A stretch of 5,320 bases of DNA from an uncultured Lachnospiraceae bacterium (GCA_910579085.1 CAJTRU010000125.1:1-5320); one strand, 5' to 3'; positions 1 to 4,194 are shown, numbered from the stretch's first letter. Made by a program: numbers and translations. Notes: generated from the sequence alone by a model not told the origin.

Positions 1-24
1 TTACTGGCAAGGAAAGGATATTAA
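1..24 (+). CDS. possible C-terminal tail of an upstream gene (partial)
   Basis: Frame 1 is open from the left edge and reads LLARKGY before a TAA at 22-24. That stop shares its last base with the ATG at 24 (TAATG), an arrangement typical of translationally coupled phage genes. Only seven codons are visible, so this could be a chance open stretch and no function can be given. Confidence 0.25.
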   Translation, partial: LLARKGY

Positions 25-218
25 TGGCAAGGGAAAAATTAAAAGAAGCCCGCCAAAAGGCAGGCATGACACAGAAGCAGGTAGCAGAATATCTGAAAAT
101 AAGTGAAAGTGGATATAGGCAAATAGAAGCAGGCAGGCGCATAGGTTCGATAAAGACTTGGGACAGCCTGGAAGATTTATTCAATGTCCATCAGAGGGAA
201 TTACGTAAGATGATTTAA
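24..218 (+). CDS. small XRE-family (Cro/CI-like) DNA-binding protein
   Basis: This 64-residue protein is almost entirely a helix-turn-helix domain of the Cro/C1 (XRE) type. Residues about 5-60 hold the pattern KLKEARQKAGMTQKQVAEYL, then ISESGYRQIEAGRR as turn and recognition helix. The tail SLEDLFNVHQRELR is the usual C-terminal helix of short Firmicutes phage XRE proteins. The start is ATG 24, preceded by a purine-rich AAGGAAAGGA. It would bind DNA as a dimer, probably as a transcriptional regulator. It may be co-transcribed with something to the left, since its start overlaps a stop (TAATG). Its 3' end overlaps the convergent repressor gene by 38 bp, so the two transcripts are complementary there. 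Which operator it recognises cannot be told from the sequence. Fold assignment is strong; the role (accessory repressor, excision or antirepression control) is open. Confidence 0.85.
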   Translation: MAREKLKEARQKAGMTQKQVAEYLKISESGYRQIEAGRRIGSIKTWDSLEDLFNVHQRELRKMI

Positions 219-259
219 AATCTTCCAGACATAATAAATCATCCAAAGAAACATTGAAT
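168..259. repeat. nested inverted repeats across the convergent XRE gene ends
   Basis: Two perfect inverted repeats surround the 3' overlap of the two XRE genes. CTGGAAGATTT at 168-178 pairs with AAATCTTCCAG at 218-228, and ATTCAATGT at 179-187 pairs with ACATTGAAT at 251-259. Both left arms encode LEDLFNV of the rightward protein, and the right arms encode the similar IFNV and LEDF segments of the leftward protein. The symmetry may therefore reflect coding similarity between two XRE tails rather than a selected RNA structure. It could still fold as a bidirectional 3' hairpin. Confidence 0.5.
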
Positions 260-417
260 ATAATAGCAAGCTTAAGTAATTTATCAATGTTTGGTTCGCG
301 TGTTCCTAGTTCGTATTGTCGTAATGTTATAGCAGATATGCCTAATAATTCCGCAACATCTTTTTGCATAAGTGGTGACTGTTGACGTAGTTGCTTAAGA
401 CGTTCATTAAATTGCAT
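181..417 (-). CDS. XRE-family repressor (CI-like lysogeny repressor)
   Basis: This 78-residue protein is a short Cro/C1-type helix-turn-helix protein. Residues about 4-60 carry FNERLKQLRQQSPLMQKDVA, then LGISAITLRQYELGTREPNI, then LLKLAIIFNVSLDDLL. It has no C-terminal peptidase or dimerisation domain, so it is not a full LexA-like CI repressor. The start is ATG 417 (minus strand) because a perfect AGGAGG lies at 421-426, just upstream; an in-frame extension to 468 would run through the promoter and operators and is rejected. The gene faces away from the early operon and shares a divergent control region with it. Two near-identical palindromes there are the obvious binding sites, which suggests it represses the rightward promoter and adjusts its own. 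The 12 residues after LEDF are not typical of the family and lie partly in the antisense overlap. Confidence 0.88.
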   Translation of the reverse strand: MQFNERLKQLRQQSPLMQKDVAELLGISAITLRQYELGTREPNIDKLLKLAIIFNVSLDDLLCLEDFKSSYVIPSDGH

Positions 418-435
418 AAAACCTCCTAAAAAGAC

Positions 436-464
436 TTGACCGTTTCGATTTGAAACGGTATAAT
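436..464 (+). promoter_or_regulatory. rightward early promoter, sigma-A type
   Basis: The -35 is TTGACC at 436-441 and the -10 is a perfect TATAAT at 459-464, with a 17-bp spacer. This is the strongest promoter visible in the window. The start of transcription would be near 471, giving a leader of about 80 nt before the ATG at 552. Operator O1 occupies the whole spacer, so a bound repressor would block RNA polymerase directly. Confidence 0.85.
440..458. promoter_or_regulatory. operator O1 (19-bp palindrome)
   Basis: CCGTTTC-GATTT-GAAACGG has perfect 7-bp arms around a 5-bp centre. It sits between the -35 and -10 of the rightward promoter and matches O2 at 16 of 19 positions. Binding by the adjacent leftward XRE protein is inferred from position and symmetry. 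Confidence 0.8.
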
Positions 465-488
465 ACAATAAAGCGTTTCAATTTGAAA
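460..488 (-). promoter_or_regulatory. probable leftward repressor promoter
   Basis: On the minus strand TTTCAA (488 to 483) and TATTAT (465 to 460) are separated by 17 bp. This would start transcription near 453, about 36 nt before the repressor ATG. The -35 is weak and lies inside O2, and the -10 overlaps the rightward -10 back to back. Repressor at O2 would therefore limit its own synthesis, while the two polymerases would compete. Confidence 0.5.
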
Positions 489-491
489 CTG
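473..491. promoter_or_regulatory. operator O2 (second XRE binding site)
   Basis: GCGTTTC-AATTT-GAAACTG shares 16 of 19 bases with O1 and begins 33 bp further right, about three helical turns, so two dimers would lie on the same DNA face. The perfect inner arms are GTTTC and GAAAC. O2 overlaps the rightward transcription start and the leftward -35. It lies inside a larger hyphenated palindrome, TACAATAAA (464-472) and TTTATTGTA (492-500). Confidence 0.75.
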
Positions 492-551
492 TTTATTGTA
501 AAAATATATAGTAACATTTTATTCTATCATGAATTAAAGGGAGGTTGCAAC

Positions 552-824
552 ATGGAACTTGCATTTAAAATTGAAGATGCTGCAAGGGAAGCATCAGCTT
601 TCAGGAATTTATTCCTGGCAACAATAGAAGCAGCATTTAATGGTGATTACGGGGCAGAAGAATACGAAGAAGCATTTAATTTTCTTTATAATCTGGCATT
701 TGAACATTCAGAGCGTTTGAAAACATTGGAAAAAGAAGCGTTTATGTTGTTAAAGGAAGAAAAGAAGAAAGCCGGGGATATGCAGGAAGAAAACAATGGA
801 AAAATAACCAGGGATAATCTTTAG
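552..824 (+). CDS. hypothetical early protein, first gene of the rightward operon
   Basis: A 90-residue acidic protein of unrecognised family. The start is ATG 552 because AAAGGGAGG at 536-544 is well placed; an in-frame upstream extension to 450 would lie in the operators and ahead of the transcription start. Residues 1-50 are alanine- and phenylalanine-rich and probably helical (KIEDAAREASAFRNLFLATI, then EEYEEAFNFLYNLAF). Residues 52-80 look like a charged helix rich in Glu and Lys that could form a coiled coil. There is no cysteine, signal peptide or membrane segment. As the first gene after the repressible promoter it is probably made soon after induction. Its function is unknown; an XRE-type Cro role is unlikely because no helix-turn-helix is seen. 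Confidence 0.75.
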   Translation: MELAFKIEDAAREASAFRNLFLATIEAAFNGDYGAEEYEEAFNFLYNLAFEHSERLKTLEKEAFMLLKEEKKKAGDMQEENNGKITRDNL

Positions 825-854
825 GTTTTAAAACCAGAAAGGTGTGGACAGATA

Positions 855-1061
855 ATGTTTAAATGCAGGAAATGTGGCTGTAACTGTGACAATGCAGACA
901 TTATAAACGGCATATGTGATGATTGCAGGAATAGCATGGAAAGGCAGAAAGAAAAACAGGACATGCTTGCTGCCAGAGGCACACAGATGGAATTTGATTT
1001 CTGTGCTGGACATAAAATCCAAGCACTGCACAGGAAAGAAATATACAATACAGGACAATAA
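855..1061 (+). CDS. small cysteine-rich zinc-ribbon-like protein
   Basis: This 68-residue protein begins with MFKCRKCGCNCDN, and later has GICDDC. The pairs C4-x2-C7 and C21-x2-C24 form a likely zinc knuckle or ribbon, with extra cysteines at 9 and 11. The rest is polar, including a stretch FDFCAGHK near residue 50. The ATG at 855 follows GAAAGGTG at 837-844 and a 30-nt gap after the preceding stop, so it is probably in the same operon. Small CxxC proteins of this sort are common and mostly uncharacterised in Firmicutes phages; binding of nucleic acid or protein is plausible but not shown. The overlapping frame at 916-1167 has no ribosome binding site and is a shadow. Confidence 0.7.
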   Translation: MFKCRKCGCNCDNADIINGICDDCRNSMERQKEKQDMLAARGTQMEFDFCAGHKIQALHRKEIYNTGQ

Positions 1062-1067
1062 AAAGGA

Positions 1068-1098
1068 GCATCTGTATAGAAGGAAGCTATGCAGATGC
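1068..1098 (+). other. RNA hairpin after the zinc-ribbon gene
   Basis: GCATCTGTATAG (1068-1079) pairs fully with CTATGCAGATGC (1087-1098) through one G-U pair, leaving a 7-nt purine loop. It starts 7 nt after the upstream stop codon. No run of T follows, so it is not a classic intrinsic terminator. It may stabilise the upstream mRNA 3' end, mark a processing site or weaken read-through into rep. Confidence 0.55.
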
Positions 1099-1223
1099 TT
1101 AATCCATTACGCTTTGGAGCACCCTTATTATACTATGCGTAAACGGAAAAAGTCAACAGGTATTTAAAAATTAAGCCAGGCAAGGTTTTTAAACAGCTTG
1201 TATAAGGTATTAACAACTTAGCC

Positions 1224-1336
1224 ATTAATATTTTCCATATATTTAATTTATATAATATAAAAACTATTAAAACATATATCATTAATATTATATTAATATC
1301 CATTGAATAAATAATATTAGCATTAAATATTAATAT
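1224..1336. repeat. four ATTAATAT copies in an AT-rich tract
   Basis: ATTAATAT occurs at 1224-1231, 1281-1288, 1292-1299 and 1329-1336. The spacing is irregular (57, 11 and 37 bp), which argues against a strict iteron array. In such AT-rich DNA some copies are expected by chance. Confidence 0.4.
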
Positions 1337-1342
1337 AACCAG

Positions 1343-1355
1343 GTGTATTTTACAC
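1343..1355. promoter_or_regulatory. short palindrome ahead of the rep start
   Basis: GTGTA-TTT-TACAC is a perfect 5-bp-arm palindrome about 10 bp upstream of the rep ribosome binding site GAGGGG. It could be a small operator or an RNA hairpin that affects rep translation. It is short enough to be chance. Confidence 0.25.
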
Positions 1356-1377
1356 AAAGTATAAGAGGGGTATGCAT

Positions 1378-2277
1378 ATGGCAGGAAGGAAACAGAAAAA
1401 GTATAAGAAAGATAAAAGAAAAAACTTTATACGTGAAAAGAAAATCTACTGTGGTAAGGAATGGCTGGAAGTGGATATAGTCCCAGTGACCAACATCCCA
1501 GAAGCAGGGAAGAAAAAAACAGGTGTTACCTGCCAGAAACAGAAGAACCTTAATGATAAAAGAAGTAAAAGGCGTTTTGTACAAATAGCACATGCCAACT
1601 TTGGGCATGGTGATTACCACATCTCCCTTACATACAACAATGCACATCTTCCTTTAAGCCTTAGTGAAGCAGAAAAAGCAGTGCATAACTATTTAAACAG
1701 GGTAAAACGCAGGATGAAAAAGAAAGGCAAAGAACTTAAATGGATGCTTGTGACAGAATACACACCAGAAGAAGAGGACGGGCAGCAGATGGTTCTTGAA
1801 GGCATGGAGGATAAAAGGACAAAGCCAGTCAGGGTACACCACCATTTAATCATTAATGGAGGTTTAAGCCGTGATGAACTTGAACTTCTGTGGAGCACCA
1901 CACGCATAAACTGGAATAAAATCCATGATGCAGGGTATTGCCGCAGCATAGACAGGATTGGCTTTATTAACTGTGACAGGTTACAGCCTGATGAAAATGG
2001 TCTTGAAGGGCTGGCAAATTACATCAATAAACGTAAAAAAAGCGCGCGGAAATGGAGCACTTCACAAAATCTTGAAAAGCCAAAGGAAAATAAGAACGAT
2101 TACAAGTACAGCTTTAAAAAATTGCGTGAAATGGCAAAGACACCAGAAGATAAAGAGGTATGGCGCAGGCAGTATAAAGGCTATGAACCTGTAAAGATAG
2201 ATTACCAGTATAATATATACACTGGATGGAGCGTATACCTCCGCTTGCGGAAACTGCCAGACAGCAAATGTGGATAA
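1378..2277 (+). CDS. HUH-family rolling-circle replication initiator (Rep, ORF2/G2P-like)
   Basis: This 299-residue basic protein carries the ordered motifs of a single-tyrosine HUH endonuclease. Motif 1-like DYHISLTYNN is at 79-88. The metal-binding HUH motif is H154-H155-H156 in RVHHHLII. The likely catalytic tyrosine is Y215 in ANYINKRKK, with K218 after it. A conserved-looking ARKWSTSQNLEKP follows at 223-235. Such proteins nick one strand at an origin, stay linked to the 5' end through tyrosine and start rolling-circle replication. The N-terminal 20 residues are almost all Lys and Arg. ATG 1378 is preferred over ATG 1372 because GAGGGG at 1365-1370 is then 7 nt away. The last codons TGT GGA TAA form the first of a set of DnaA boxes, so the gene runs directly into its probable origin. 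The family call is confident; the exact subfamily is from memory of Firmicutes phage Reps. Confidence 0.88.
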   Translation: MAGRKQKKYKKDKRKNFIREKKIYCGKEWLEVDIVPVTNIPEAGKKKTGVTCQKQKNLNDKRSKRRFVQIAHANFGHGDYHISLTYNNAHLPLSLSEAEKAVHNYLNRVKRRMKKKGKELKWMLVTEYTPEEEDGQQMVLEGMEDKRTKPVRVHHHLIINGGLSRDELELLWSTTRINWNKIHDAGYCRSIDRIGFINCDRLQPDENGLEGLANYINKRKKSARKWSTSQNLEKPKENKNDYKYSFKKLREMAKTPEDKEVWRRQYKGYEPVKIDYQYNIYTGWSVYLRLRKLPDSKCG

Positions 2278-2308
2278 TTGTGGATAACTGTGGATAACAT
2301 GTTGATAA
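2269..2308. promoter_or_regulatory. tandem DnaA boxes at the rep 3' end
   Basis: TGTGGATAA, the reverse complement of the strong DnaA box TTATCCACA, occurs at 2269-2277, 2279-2287 and 2289-2297. A one-mismatch copy TGTTGATAA is at 2300-2308. Start-to-start spacing is 10, 10 and 11 bp, so all sites face the same side of the helix and have the same orientation. The first includes the rep stop codon. Recruitment of host DnaA is the natural reading. Confidence 0.8.
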
Positions 2309-2310
2309 CT

Positions 2311-2345
2311 CTTAGAGGTCTAACGTTTATTAGACATAAAGACAG
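2311..2345. repeat. 35-bp repeat with internal palindrome, copy 1
   Basis: This copy matches copy 2 (2415-2449) at 31 of 35 positions, 104 bp away in direct orientation. Its core is GTCTAA (2318-2323), a 6-base loop, and TTAGAC (2330-2335). It carries AGAGG where copy 2 has GGAGG, and TTA where copy 2 has the TTG start codon, so it looks like a translation start region that cannot start translation. Confidence 0.75.
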
Positions 2346-2391
2346 ATAGCAGGAAAGCTTTTTTGAAACATAATATTTATAAATACATATA

Positions 2392-2412
2392 TTACAAGAA
2401 AAAGGCTTGTAA
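2392..2412. other. 7-bp hairpin between the two repeats
   Basis: TTACAAG (2392-2398) and CTTGTAA (2406-2412) are perfect inverted arms around AAAAAGG. It lies six bases ahead of the ribosome binding site of the next gene. It could be part of the origin, or an RNA element in the leader. No T-run follows, so a terminator is unlikely. Confidence 0.45.
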
Positions 2413-2414
2413 CC

Positions 2415-2449
2415 CTCGGAGGTCTAACGTTTGTTAGACATAAAGGCAG
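2415..2449. repeat. 35-bp repeat with internal palindrome, copy 2 (contains a translation start)
   Basis: The core is a perfect 7-bp palindrome, GTCTAAC (2422-2428), loop GTTT, GTTAGAC (2433-2439). The ribosome binding site GGAGG (2418-2422) abuts it, and the TTG start codon (2431-2433) lies in the loop and right arm. An mRNA hairpin or a protein bound here would therefore control initiation of the downstream gene. Confidence 0.75.
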
Positions 2450-3186
2450 TAAAGAAGGTGGCTGTTTTGGAAGTTAGTATTTATATACACATAAGTAATA
2501 AAGATAAAACCAGTAATATGGTAAAGGCTGATGCACTCCTGGAATTTATAGACAACAAGGGTAAGCCACATACCAGGATGGCAGAAACCACGGAGGAAGG
2601 CGGCACAAAAAACAGCATAGCCTTAAAGGCAGCAGTCCAGGCTTTAAAAATGCTGGTTAAACCATGCACAGTAACCATATATACAGACAATACATATATA
2701 AAATCATGTGTGGTAAATGGCTGGATGCAGAAATGGCAGCAGGACGGCTGGGTAAAGCGAGGCGGAAGTGTGCCAGCAAATATAAACCTGTGGAAGGATT
2801 TTTACATTTCTTCACAGATACATGAAATAAAATTTATGCCATATATAAAGCAAGGCAGGAATTTAAAATTAAAAACAAGGAGGGACAGGATGGCAGGGAC
2901 TAAAAGTATTATAACAAATTACAAAGACATATGTTTCTTTTGCGGGAAACCAGCAGAGTGTGAGCACCATCTTTTATTTGGCAACGGCACAAGGAAACTT
3001 GCAGAAGAAGACGGACTGAAAGTGCCAGCATGTAACCAGTGCCATACACTTGGCACAGTAACAGGGCGTATACATGATAACCCTATGGCTGAAAAATTAT
3101 CAAAAATGTTAGGACAGGCAGTATTTGAACTGGAAGTTGGTGACAGGCAGGACTTCATGGCACGCTATGGCAAATCTTATTTATAG
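2431..3186 (+). CDS. degenerate RNase H-like domain fused to HNH nuclease domain
   Basis: A 251-residue protein with two domains. Residues about 10-150 resemble an RNase HI fold: strand AVLEVSIYIHIS, helix NSIALKAAVQALKML, strand VTIYTDNTYI with D86, then WMQKWQQDGW and INLWKDF, as in the RNase H handle region. The usual first Asp, the helix Glu and the terminal His/Asp are not seen, so activity is doubtful. Residues about 160-251 are an HNH-type zinc domain: C168-x2-C171, then C177-E-H179-H180, then C201-x2-C204-H205 and RIHDNP. The tail ARYGKSYL is like small phage HNH proteins. The TTG start at 2431 has GGAGG 8 nt upstream; GTG 2458 lacks a properly spaced site. A separate internal start at 2890 may also be used. 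The domain assignment comes from recalled motif patterns. Confidence 0.75.
   Translation: MLDIKAVKKVAVLEVSIYIHISNKDKTSNMVKADALLEFIDNKGKPHTRMAETTEEGGTKNSIALKAAVQALKMLVKPCTVTIYTDNTYIKSCVVNGWMQKWQQDGWVKRGGSVPANINLWKDFYISSQIHEIKFMPYIKQGRNLKLKTRRDRMAGTKSIITNYKDICFFCGKPAECEHHLLFGNGTRKLAEEDGLKVPACNQCHTLGTVTGRIHDNPMAEKLSKMLGQAVFELEVGDRQDFMARYGKSYL
2877..2892 (+). promoter_or_regulatory. strong internal ribosome binding site and ATG
   Basis: AAGGAGGG at 2877-2884 lies 6 nt before an in-frame ATG at 2890. It is one of the best ribosome binding sites in the window, yet it lies within an open gene, exactly at the junction between the RNase H-like and HNH domains. Confidence 0.65.
2890..3186 (+). CDS. 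HNH nuclease, probable independent product from internal start
   Basis: Starting at ATG 2890 gives a 98-residue protein consisting of just the HNH domain, beginning MAGTKSIITNYKDICFFCGK. This length suits stand-alone HNH proteins of Clostridia phages, which have the same order of CxxC, EHH, RKLAEEDGL, CxxCH and RIHDNP. Such nucleases cut DNA with a metal ion; the cysteines hold structural zinc. Either the ancestral RNase H-like gene lost its stop codon and became fused to this gene, or both forms are made. The downstream gene starts 9 nt after the stop. Confidence 0.55.
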   Translation: MAGTKSIITNYKDICFFCGKPAECEHHLLFGNGTRKLAEEDGLKVPACNQCHTLGTVTGRIHDNPMAEKLSKMLGQAVFELEVGDRQDFMARYGKSYL

Positions 3187-3195
3187 GGGGCAGGG

Positions 3196-3588
3196 ATGAA
3201 GAACAGTGAACATATTTCCAGCTTTTTAAAATTTCTAAAAGATATACAGACAGATTACAACATAGCCCTGGAAACGGAGAAAGAAGCTGACAGGGAAACA
3301 CAGGACATCCTTCACAGGCTTGAACTTGGCAGTGACAGTTACCATGACATGGCACGGATGTCTAAAACAATAAAATCTGTACGTCTTAAACGCAGGAAAG
3401 CAAAAGATACAAAAACAGAAGCTGAACCTGTAGTGCAGTGGATAAAAGAAAATACTAAGTTTACCAGTTCACTGGAAAGGCTTCTTGGTGAAGTGCGCAA
3501 AGCAGAGAAATATAATTCAAACAGGCATTATACAAACAAGACAGATATTCTGGATGGAATAGACGGAAGAAGGGAAAGAAAATGTTAA
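3196..3588 (+). CDS. conserved phage hypothetical protein, helical, basic
   Basis: A 130-residue, strongly charged and probably all-helical protein with no membrane segment. Its pattern, with YNIALETEKEADRETQDILH at 21-40, RLEL, MARMSKTIKSVRLKRRKAKD at 52-71 and SLERLLGEVRKAEKY at 92-106, resembles a hypothetical family often found in the early or pre-packaging region of Firmicutes phages. I know of no established function. The ATG follows GGGGGCAGGG with a 9-nt gap after the nuclease gene. The basic segment KRRKAKD could contact nucleic acid. It ends with a 7-nt overlap into the next gene, so the two are probably translationally coupled. Confidence 0.75.
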   Translation: MKNSEHISSFLKFLKDIQTDYNIALETEKEADRETQDILHRLELGSDSYHDMARMSKTIKSVRLKRRKAKDTKTEAEPVVQWIKENTKFTSSLERLLGEVRKAEKYNSNRHYTNKTDILDGIDGRRERKC

Positions 3589-3830
3589 GTAAAGAAAAAA
3601 CAGAAAATGCCACACGGGCATATATACATTCATATAACGTGGCAATGGAAATGACAAGAAATCCTAACCTTGCAGTACAGATAGCAACAAATGTTATCAT
3701 GGTCATGCTTATGACAGAACCAAAAGAACCAGCATTTAATCCATTCCAGGCAATAATTGAACAGATGGTGCAGGCGCAAAATGAAGGGAGAGAAGAGGAA
3801 AATGACAGAACAGAAAATGAAGCAGATTAA
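3582..3830 (+). CDS. hypothetical small phage protein
   Basis: This 82-residue protein has a helical N-terminal part (ENATRAYIHSYNVAMEMTRN), a short apolar stretch AVQIATNVIMVMLM at 31-44, and a very acidic tail with many Glu and Asn. The apolar stretch is too short and too polar at its edges to be a confident membrane segment. The ATG 3582 overlaps the upstream stop by 7 nt and is preceded by GAAGGGAAAG. The family is not recognised. Its end overlaps the next gene by 29 nt in another frame, consistent with a coupled operon. Confidence 0.65.
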   Translation: MLSKEKTENATRAYIHSYNVAMEMTRNPNLAVQIATNVIMVMLMTEPKEPAFNPFQAIIEQMVQAQNEGREEENDRTENEAD

Positions 3831-3978
3831 TGCCTGGATTTCAAGGATAGATAAAAATAAACTTGAAATGCAGGATAAGATGGCTATAGCCAGTGCAACA
3901 ATGGAAATGTTAGAGAAAATTGAGCCAGTTTATGATAAATACAATGGCAGCAGTACACCAAAAGGGCTTTTTAAATGA
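3802..3978 (+). CDS. hypothetical small phage protein
   Basis: A 58-residue mostly helical, lysine- and methionine-rich protein (MTEQKMKQINAWISRIDKNK onward) with the end NGSSTPKGLFK. ATG 3802 is chosen because AGAGG at 3794-3798 is correctly spaced. A longer form from 3757 would start without a ribosome binding site deep inside the previous gene. The family is not recognised. It sits in the chain of coupled small genes, 12 nt before the next start. Confidence 0.6.
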   Translation: MTEQKMKQINAWISRIDKNKLEMQDKMAIASATMEMLEKIEPVYDKYNGSSTPKGLFK

Positions 3979-3990
3979 TTGGGGGATATT

Positions 3991-4194
3991 ATGAACAGAA
4001 AACAAAGAAGGGATTTAAAATACAGGAGAAGTAAAGGGACAAATTTAAATGACCCAGAACAGGCACAGGAGATGCTTGAAAGCCTTCCTGATGCCACTCT
4101 GGTAGCAGGGATTAATAACAGCCTTGGCATATTACAAAAAAGAGGTGTTATTATTTCAGACTGGGACAATAAAAAAGGGAACTTTACAGGCTGA
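3991..4194 (+). CDS. hypothetical small basic phage protein (MNRKQRR start)
   Basis: A 67-residue protein with a strongly basic N-terminus, MNRKQRRDLKYRRSKG, followed by an acidic and hydrophobic part (QEMLESLPDATLVAGINNSLG, then LQKRGVIISDWDNK). Starts of the MNRKQRR type are frequent in small Firmicutes phage proteins, but they do not point to one function. ATG 3991 follows GGGGGA at 3981-3986; a TTG at 3979 in the same frame is less likely. The last third could form a short strand-rich segment around GVIISDWD. Nucleic acid binding by the basic end is a guess. Confidence 0.65.
   Translation: MNRKQRRDLKYRRSKGTNLNDPEQAQEMLESLPDATLVAGINNSLGILQKRGVIISDWDNKKGNFTG

Larger units (their letters stand above)
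1062..1377. other. gene-free stretch of 316 bases ahead of rep
   Basis: No convincing gene lies between the zinc-ribbon gene and rep. The left part holds a 12-bp hairpin (1068-1098). From about 1160 the sequence becomes extremely AT-rich, with repeated ATTAATAT. A 5-bp palindrome GTGTA-TTT-TACAC lies at 1343-1355, just ahead of the rep ribosome binding site. A promoter for rep is expected here, but I see only weak candidates, for example TTGAAT at 1303-1308 with an AT-rich -10 region. The tract could also be a DNA-unwinding element or a repressor target. Confidence 0.5.
2269..2449. other. putative replication origin
   Basis: The 153 bases between rep and the next gene, with the edges of both, hold tandem DnaA boxes, two copies of a 35-bp palindrome-bearing repeat, an AT-rich centre (about 2366-2394) and a 7-bp hairpin. 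HUH initiators commonly nick next to or inside a small hairpin close to their own gene, and DnaA boxes can recruit the replicative helicase. The combination fits an origin. The actual nick site cannot be read from the sequence; the GTCTAAC/GTTAGAC palindromes are the best candidates. Confidence 0.6.

Noticed and set aside
450..551. Upstream in-frame extension of the first early gene
   Set aside because: It would place coding sequence in the operators and before the transcription start; the well-placed AAAGGGAGG supports ATG 552.
1089..1142. Mini-ORF of 17 codons starting in the hairpin right arm (MQMLNPLRFGAPLLYYA)
   Set aside because: The AGGA upstream is too close and buried in the hairpin loop, and the peptide has no features of a leader peptide; it could be reconsidered if translated peptides were found.
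916..1167. Rightward open frame overlapping the zinc-ribbon gene
   Set aside because: No ribosome binding site, and it runs through the hairpin; the CxxC-bearing frame at 855 is the sensible one.
1330..1647. Leftward open frame of 105 codons over the rep start
   Set aside because: Antisense to the motif-bearing Rep gene, with hydrophobic, Phe-rich content typical of a complement of a Lys-rich gene.
2269..2308. Short tandem repeats as a CRISPR-like array
   Set aside because: Units are 9 bp with 1-2 bp gaps and match DnaA boxes; there are no spacers of CRISPR length.
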